From positions 1 through 64,000 of the forward strand of contig JARGGH010000010.1 of assembly GCA_029210945.1 (NCBI GenBank): DNA of 64,000 nt, in the 5' to 3' direction. A program made the position numbers and the translations under genes. The notes beneath the pieces were generated by a model. It made no database searches, was not told where the DNA came from, and saw nothing but the letters and a program-made list of their open reading frames with translations. The first letter of the stretch is position 1; each line of letters begins with the position of its first letter. Shown here piece after piece: positions 60,879-64,000 of the stretch. The stretch is from Anaerolineales bacterium. Its GTDB lineage: Bacteria > Chloroflexota > Anaerolineae > Anaerolineales > E44-bin32.

Positions 60879-61825
60879 TATCCGATTTCGCCTCCGGGCA
60901 CAGAGATGCGATCCAACAATTCACGCACAATATCTCGCTCATCGACCTCGCGGATCCGGGCAGCGGAGCCCACGATCAAGCGGTGGGCCAGCGCCGGGAC
61001 CGCCAATGCCTTAACATCATCAGGGATGACGTAATCCCGGCCGTTCAGCGCTGCGAAGGCCTGCGCCGTCCGATACAGCGCGAGGCTGCCGCGCGGACTG
61101 GCTCCGAGATAAACCTCACTGTGCGATCGAGTCGCATCTACGAGTTCGACAATATAGGCCATAATCTCGGCGGACACCTTTATACGGCGGATGGCCGCCT
61201 GTGCCTGCAGGAGTTCATCAACCTCGACGACCTGCCCCAACGAATCTATCGGGTGGGCGATCTTTTGATTGACCAGCATCTGGATCTCATCCCGTCCGGC
61301 CGGGTAGCCGATATTGATCCGCAGCAGAAAGCGGTCCATCTGCGCTTCTGGGAGCGGGAATGTGCCTTCATACTCAATCGGGTTCTGCGTCGCCATGACC
61401 ATGAACGGTTCGGGAAGGGCGTATGTGTGTCCGTCGACGGTCACCTGCCGCTCCTCCATCGCTTCCAGCAGCGCCGCCTGAGTCTTGGGTGTCGCCCGGT
61501 TGATCTCATCGGTAAGCACGATCTGGGCGATCACCGGACCCGGGCGAAATTCGAATTCGTTGGTTTTCTGATTAAAGATCGAAACACCCGTCACGTCACT
61601 CGGCAGCATATCGGGCGTAAATTGGATGCGGTTGAAGGAGCACCCGAGCGAGCGTGCCAGGCTTTTCGCGAGCATCGTCTTGCCCGTCCCGGGTACGTCC
61701 TCAATCAGGATATGCCCTTCACAGAACAAGCCGATAATCGTGAGCCGGATTGAATCAGGCTTTCCAACGATCACCTTGCCAACGTTGCCGGAAAGCCTAT
61801 CGTACAGGCCTCGAATATCTGTCAT
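60878..61825 (-). CDS. MoxR family AAA+ ATPase
   Basis: 315 aa. Walker [10 protein letters not shown] (42-50), Walker [24 protein letters not shown], sensor 1 in [20 protein letters not shown], and the C-terminal lid ([24 protein letters not shown]). MoxR proteins act as chaperone-like ATPases for maturing protein complexes, usually with DUF58 proteins. Its stop overlaps the DUF58 start. Confidence 0.93.
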   Translation of the reverse strand: MTDIRGLYDRLSGNVGKVIVGKPDSIRLTIIGLFCEGHILIEDVPGTGKTMLAKSLARSLGCSFNRIQFTPDMLPSDVTGVSIFNQKTNEFEFRPGPVIAQIVLTDEINRATPKTQAALLEAMEERQVTVDGHTYALPEPFMVMATQNPIEYEGTFPLPEAQMDRFLLRINIGYPAGRDEIQMLVNQKIAHPIDSLGQVVEVDELLQAQAAIRRIKVSAEIMAYIVELVDATRSHSEVYLGASPRGSLALYRTAQAFAALNGRDYVIPDDVKALAVPALAHRLIVGSAARIREVDERDIVRELLDRISVPGGEIG

Positions 61826-61955
61826 GTGAACTCCTGATTAGAAGCGGTCCATTCATGGTCTCGCTGCAATGATGGACATTCTACCCTGATCTGAATGGAG
61901 CGGCTTGAATGGTGGTTCAAAGCCTGGCTGGACCATAAAATGCTTCTGAATTGAT

Positions 61956-63041
61956 TCACTGGTTGATCAACAACGCCAGCATCGCGATCCAGAAAAGTGC
62001 AAAATTCAGCGTCCTTCGATTATTTAACGACACATTCAGCAGCAGCAGACTGAGCACCACCCCGGTGAAGATGCGCACTAACCCGAGAGGCTCCCGGAAA
62101 GTTGAGAACGGCAGCAGCACGATGACCGCCGCATTCAGAAACTCGCTCCAGGCGAAGGAATCGGCGGGGGCAACTCTCAAGCGGGCGACACCCTGGATCA
62201 GTGCATAAACAGTCGGCAGGATGATCGTCGGTCCGAAGATGAGCGCAAAAAGGCCCAACGCCTTGATGCTGACCCCACCGATGCGCAGAAAGCCCATGAA
62301 TGGAATCCACTCAAACGGCGTTGCCATCTCGCCGCCACTGCCGATCCCGGGGGTTCCGAACGTGCGCCACAACCAGACCTGCCAGAGCACGAACAACCCG
62401 CCGGCCCCAAACAAGGCGGCCTGCCCGCGATCGATCTTTCGACCCACCAGATCGGAGATCAGGATCGCCAGCCAGAATACGGCCGAGGTCTCTTTCGCGA
62501 ACATGGCCAATGACAGCGCAATCGCCAGCGGCACGAAGCGGCCGCGCTCTTTAAAAAGAAACGCGAGCACGACCAGGCCATACGCCAGCGGCTCGTTCAG
62601 GTTGAGCCCAACCGACGAAACGAGCCCGACCCACAAGCCATAGATTAACGCGTAGCCGGTCGCAAGACCTCGTCGGGCAAGGATGTCGGCGACTGCGTAA
62701 GTCGCCGCAGAATGGGCCAGCAGATTAACCAGGATCAGCGACCATGGGATCCAGTCAGGCTGCCCGAAGGCGAGCAGCCGAGCGAGCAGCGGGTAGAGGA
62801 TCCGCTGATAGCGGTACGCAGGGACGTCCAGATGAGCGGCGACTGATTCGGGTTCAGGGTCGAGAGCGATATACGTGCTGAACTGACCGTCGTAGCCTTC
62901 TGTGCCGTCTGGATCAAGTTCAGCGTAGCGTGTGCCAATTTCGGCGAGAGCTACCGGGTTTCCATCGTAGGAGGCCAAACGCCATGCGACATACGATCCC
63001 GATACGATCAGCACCACCAGCGCCGGCCAGAACCTCTTCAT
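61956..63041 (-). CDS. Polytopic membrane protein, GT-C glycosyltransferase-like
   Basis: 361 aa from ATG 63041. About nine membrane segments. The first outer loop (YDGQFSTYIALDPE, then VPAYRYQRILYPLLARLLAFG) carries an acidic motif followed by YRYQRILYP, as in AZOBR_p60025-type and other GT-C-like polyprenyl-linked sugar transferases. LAMFAKETSAVFWLAIL fits the same group. It may act in surface glycan assembly; the sugar is unknown. It overlaps the preceding large membrane protein gene by 4 nt. Confidence 0.75.
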   Translation of the reverse strand: MKRFWPALVVLIVSGSYVAWRLASYDGNPVALAEIGTRYAELDPDGTEGYDGQFSTYIALDPEPESVAAHLDVPAYRYQRILYPLLARLLAFGQPDWIPWSLILVNLLAHSAATYAVADILARRGLATGYALIYGLWVGLVSSVGLNLNEPLAYGLVVLAFLFKERGRFVPLAIALSLAMFAKETSAVFWLAILISDLVGRKIDRGQAALFGAGGLFVLWQVWLWRTFGTPGIGSGGEMATPFEWIPFMGFLRIGGVSIKALGLFALIFGPTIILPTVYALIQGVARLRVAPADSFAWSEFLNAAVIVLLPFSTFREPLGLVRIFTGVVLSLLLLNVSLNNRRTLNFALFWIAMLALLINQ

Positions 63042-64000
63042 GACCTTCGTGCCCTGCCCCATAATAAGATCACTGCCAGCCAGCCGATCCCTGAAATTGC
63101 TGCCGCAGGGACAACCCCTGTGGGGCGATAGACAAAATCGACTGCATGCTCACCCTCCGGGACCCACACAGCCATGAACAGATAATTCGCCCGGTAAAGT
63201 TCGGTCAGCTCGCCATCGACCAGAACCTCCCAGCCCGGGTACCACGTATCACTCAGGAACAGCCAGCTGCCTCCATCCGAGGAAGCGCTGATGCGGATAC
63301 GGTTTGGATTTGGCTGGGGAATAATCTCAGCCTCTCCCCTGCCCCCGCCCGGCAATGGATCTGAGACGGTTTCGATATAGATGAACTCCATAACGTCGGC
63401 TGAACGCGCAGCAAGTTTACGGAGAACTTCCTCACCTGAACCCGCTGGAAAAGCCTCCGGGACCATCCAGACCCGCGCTCCGGGGGCTAACTCGCGGTAA
63501 GCGACTCCCAAGATCTCACTCTCATCGCCCACGGCGTGCCAGCGGACACCTGACCAGCGTAAGACGCGCTCCTTTTGATTCGAATCCAGACTCTCGACCC
63601 ATTCCAACCAGCGGGCATAGCGATCAGGGGTGAATGGATCAAAGTTGTTGGCGGAGTAGATCCCGTCCAGCATGGTAGTGTTCGGAAGACCAACATCCCG
63701 CACCATGCGCCAGTCGACGCCCGGGTTGAACGTGTCAAACCGGTGCGTTTGCTCAAATTTGATCTGCTCTTCCAGCTCAACTGGCATATAAACCCTACCG
63801 GGACGATCGATCATTTGGGACAACTGGCTCTGCCCCTGAAATACCTCCGGATCGCCGGCCGGGTTCAAACCATATCCTGCGGTCGCCAGGTCGAGCAGAA
63901 CAAATGCCGCAAGACTGAAGATCACTCGCCAATGATCCCGCTTGTTGAGGAACAGCGTCAGCAGTCCGGCGATGAAGAACAGCAAACCAGCACGGGCGAA
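63038..64000 (-). CDS. YfhO-like large membrane protein, C-terminal part
   Basis: Runs off the right edge; 320 residues of the C-terminus are visible. Two membrane segments lie near the visible start, then an extracellular domain with PNTTMLDGIYSANNFDPFTP and the YfhO hallmark DTWYPGWEVLVDGE, followed by a final membrane helix. YfhO-type proteins are GT-C-fold enzymes implicated in glycosylation of teichoic acid or other surface polymers. It overlaps the next gene by 4 nt, suggesting an envelope glycan operon. Confidence 0.8.
   Translation of the reverse strand, partial: FARAGLLFFIAGLLTLFLNKRDHWRVIFSLAAFVLLDLATAGYGLNPAGDPEVFQGQSQLSQMIDRPGRVYMPVELEEQIKFEQTHRFDTFNPGVDWRMVRDVGLPNTTMLDGIYSANNFDPFTPDRYARWLEWVESLDSNQKERVLRWSGVRWHAVGDESEILGVAYRELAPGARVWMVPEAFPAGSGEEVLRKLAARSADVMEFIYIETVSDPLPGGGRGEAEIIPQPNPNRIRISASSDGGSWLFLSDTWYPGWEVLVDGELTELYRANYLFMAVWVPEGEHAVDFVYRPTGVVPAAAISGIGWLAVILLWGRARRS

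Noticed and set aside
1..64000. CRISPR array, insertion sequences, prophage or integrase genes
   Set aside because: I looked for regularly spaced repeats, transposase or integrase motifs and terminal inverted repeats and saw none.

Overview
The window looks like a chromosomal segment of a Chloroflexota bacterium, most likely of the Anaerolineae type. The pointers are a moderately high G+C content, full mreBCD-mrdA-minCDE-rodA and gap/pgk/tpiA/apgM sets, paralogous families common in that phylum (DUF1385, DUF1461, fused MFS/spermidine synthase, DUF58/MoxR), and Thr/Pro-rich extracellular linkers. The taxonomic call is inference from gene content only. Most of the window is dense housekeeping sequence. 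One stretch, about 49990-57250, is looser, more A/T-rich and accessory in character.

Layout. 1-1627 (-): the N-terminal part of a STAND/MalT-like regulator, cut by the window edge, with a small partner gene. 1722-5132: a sulfur amino acid locus with a transsulfuration enzyme (+) facing an overlapping pair (-) of a cystathionine beta-synthase-like enzyme and a ParB/SerK-like protein. 5316-7589 (+): M20 peptidase and DUF1385 protein. 7686-10237: NDH-2-type dehydrogenase (-), then a ubiquitin-like sulfur carrier and a TtuA-like tRNA thiolase (+). 10288-13560 (-): glnA, an apparently undescribed structured RNA with its own promoter and terminator, and tilS. 13687-21299 (+): the cell shape and division block. 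21324-22927: gltX and tRNA-Gln(CUG). 23118-28083 (+): ftsY (probably leaderless), prfB with its programmed frameshift, secG, a solute-binding protein and an S1-domain protein.

28172-33678 (-): rpsF-ssb-rpsR, a PpiC foldase, a RelA/SpoT homologue, a VKOR homologue and a small acidic Cys protein. 34028-41062 (+): phosphohexomutase, tatD, polyprenyl synthase, an RsbV/RsbW/SpoIIE-type partner-switch module and upp. 41148-47475 (-): yvcK-gap-pgk, a terminator, then a separately promoted Ser/Thr kinase-tpiA pair. 47597-49986 (+): a sugar ABC ATPase and apgM. Four lower-glycolytic enzymes, a gluconeogenesis factor, a kinase and a sugar-uptake ATPase thus sit together.

50312-56831 (-): accessory region with a PIN/DUF6364 toxin-antitoxin pair, a large beta-helix lipoprotein and a GH10-like lipoprotein, separated by long gaps without recognisable genes. 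57254-64000 (-): membrane and surface genes (DUF1461, MFS-spermidine synthase, DUF58, MoxR, two large membrane proteins), the last cut by the window end.

Regulation: many housekeeping genes are preceded by an extended -10 of the form TGnTATAATC. Several of these lie so close to the start codon that the mRNA should be leaderless or nearly so.
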